In this document: positions 13,196-14,209 of the stretch, piece by piece
Layout: each line of letters starts with the position of its first letter
Position numbering within the stretch: position 1 is the first letter of the stretch
Origin: Mailhella massiliensis
GTDB lineage: Bacteria; Desulfobacterota; Desulfovibrionia; Desulfovibrionales; Desulfovibrionaceae
DNA: 14,209 nucleotides
Direction of reading: 5' to 3'
Assembly: GCF_020741395.1 (NCBI RefSeq)
Contig: NZ_DYZA01000057.1
Span: 1-14,209 of the forward strand
The notes under the pieces: model-generated
Database searches by the model: none
What the model was told of the DNA's origin: nothing
What the model saw: only the letters and a program-made list of their open reading frames with translations
Made by a program: the position numbers and the translations under genes

Positions 13196-14209
13196 TCAGT
13201 TTTTGCCGAAGGCGCAGTTCGGATAGCGACATTCGCCGCAGCCTGCGCAGAAACCTCCGTGGCCGAGGGCCACAATGTCTTCCCTGGTGACGGGGACACC
13301 GGCCAGGATACGCGGCACCACAAGGTCGAAAATGCTCGCCCTGTAGTACATGACGCAGCCGGGAAGCCCCAGTACCGGAATTTGGTTGATATGGGCCAGA
13401 AGGAACATGGCCCCGGGGAAGGTGGGCGCTCCGTAGGTCGCTACTTCACCCCCGGCGGCCCGGATGGCGGCGGGAGTGCGGTCGTCCGGATCCACGGACA
13501 TGCCGCCCGTGCAGACCACCATTTCCGCGCCCTGGGCAATGAAGCCCCGGATTGCGTCCACCGTCATTTCGATGGAGTCGTCGGAAAAGGCCTGCCCCAG
13601 GATGCTGCTCCCCAGAGCTTCGAATTTCTTTTTCAGCACCGGGCCGAAGGCGTCCTTGATGCGCCCGCTGTACACCTCGTTGCCCGTGGTGACGATGCCC
13701 ACCTTGAGCGGGCGGAAGGGCAGAACTTCCAGCACCGGGGCTTTGACCATGCCTTCCAGACGGGTGATTTTTTCCTCGTCGATGATGAGGGGGATGACGC
13801 GCGTGCCGCCTACGGTCTGCCCCTTCTGGACTTCCTGCATGGTGTGCAGCGTGGCGAGGACTATTTCCTCACAGGAATTGACGGCGCAAAGGCCCGGCAC
13901 GTCCACGCGAAGAAGACCGTGCACGGTGGAAAGAAAGTTGATGCGCCCTTCCTTGATATCGGAAAAGGCGAGGTTCTGCCCCGCTACGGCGTTGCCGATG
14001 CGCACGGCGGCCTCGTTTTCATGAAGCTGGCCGGGATGCGGGGTGTAGACGTAGAGATTTTCCTTCCCTACGCTGAGAAGGACAGGGATATCTTCCTCCC
14101 TGACGATGTGCCCCTTGCGGAACACAGGACCCTTCCTCCCGCCCGGTTCGATGCGGGTTATGTCGTGACAGAGCACCGTGCCTACGGCCTGGCCGACAGG
14201 AATGGTCTG
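13196..14209 (-). CDS. Molybdopterin-binding (MoCF domain) protein with C-terminal Cys cluster, cut by right edge
   Basis: There are 337 visible residues. An in-frame GTG occurs at 14176, but the frame continues to the edge as QTIPVGQAVGTVLCHDITRI, which looks like the true N-terminus, so only one or a few codons are probably missing. Residues about 1-165 form a family-specific domain (GPVFRKGHIVREEDIP, VGKENLYVYTPHPG). Next comes a MoCF domain shared with MoeA and MogA: VGIVTTGNEVYSGRIKDAF, VCTGGMSVDPDDRTPAAIR and PVLGLPGCVMYY. It lacks the usual MoeA N-terminal domain. The last residues, FCAGCGECRYPNCAFGKN, hold four cysteines (C-x2-C-x2-C-x5-C) that could bind Fe-S or zinc. It probably binds molybdopterin and serves Mop, the next gene. 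Whether it inserts molybdenum, hands over cofactor or acts as a sensor is not settled by the sequence. Confidence 0.86.
   Translation of the reverse strand, partial: QTIPVGQAVGTVLCHDITRIEPGGRKGPVFRKGHIVREEDIPVLLSVGKENLYVYTPHPGQLHENEAAVRIGNAVAGQNLAFSDIKEGRINFLSTVHGLLRVDVPGLCAVNSCEEIVLATLHTMQEVQKGQTVGGTRVIPLIIDEEKITRLEGMVKAPVLEVLPFRPLKVGIVTTGNEVYSGRIKDAFGPVLKKKFEALGSSILGQAFSDDSIEMTVDAIRGFIAQGAEMVVCTGGMSVDPDDRTPAAIRAAGGEVATYGAPTFPGAMFLLAHINQIPVLGLPGCVMYYRASIFDLVVPRILAGVPVTREDIVALGHGGFCAGCGECRYPNCAFGKN

Noticed and set aside
10374..13226. 950-codon plus-strand open frame opposite mop
   Set aside because: It is the antisense shadow of mop: no ribosome site, His/Gly/Val-rich low-complexity composition, no domain. 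Mop on the other strand has every expected motif.

Overview
The window looks like chromosomal DNA of a sulfate-reducing deltaproteobacterium of the Desulfovibrionaceae. It is GC-rich and dominated by one long minus-strand gene cluster. The anchor is a 912-residue molybdenum aldehyde oxidoreductase (Mop) that lines up with the Desulfovibrio gigas enzyme almost residue for residue around its iron-sulfur cysteines. The gene order (NTP transferase-HD, XdhC, short CoA-ligase-like protein, radical SAM protein, C_GCAxxG_C_C protein, methyltransferase, zinc ribbon, flavin/Fe-S protein, Mop) matches, as far as I remember, the D. vulgaris run DVU_1551 to DVU_1559. That assignment rests on recall and protein motifs, not on a search.

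Layout. At 1-212 (minus) is the N-terminus of an AsmA-like protein cut by the left edge. It diverges across a 143-base gap from a polytopic membrane protein of unknown function (356-1267, plus). A strong hairpin with a T-run on the minus strand (1321-1351) closes the minus-strand cluster that fills the rest. Reading in its direction of transcription, from right to left, the cluster holds: a molybdopterin-binding (MoCF) protein cut by the right edge (13196-14209); mop (10377-13115); a terminator (10321-10361); a 777-residue flavin/Fe-S/CCG protein (7939-10272); a 71-residue zinc-ribbon redox protein (7694-7909); a SAM methyltransferase (6979-7692); a C_GCAxxG_C_C protein (6400-6864); a TrsS-like radical SAM protein (5020-6399); a truncated PaaK-like adenylate-forming enzyme (3920-5023); an XdhC-type maturation factor (2908-3951); and a MobA/MocA-like nucleotidyltransferase fused to an HD domain (1376-2527).

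How the genes may work together. Three products have clear cofactor roles. The MoCF protein would bind molybdopterin, the MocA-like domain would attach a nucleotide (cytosine in the D. gigas enzyme), and XdhC would prepare or insert the cofactor. Mop then oxidises aldehydes and passes electrons through two [2Fe-2S] clusters. The middle block (radical SAM, adenylate-forming enzyme, methyltransferase, two small Cys-rich proteins, large flavin/Fe-S protein) has no assigned job. It suggests either an extra modification needed by this oxidase, or a linked route that makes or consumes its substrate and carries off its electrons. This block is the part of the window most likely to be an undescribed system.

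Control signals. Mop is followed by a 14-bp-stem terminator, so the downstream genes probably depend on read-through or on a hidden promoter. A reasonable sigma70-type promoter lies before the C_GCAxxG_C_C gene. Every intercistronic gap longer than 50 bases in the cluster holds a GC-rich palindrome of 14-16 bases. No RNA genes, CRISPR arrays or insertion sequences were seen.
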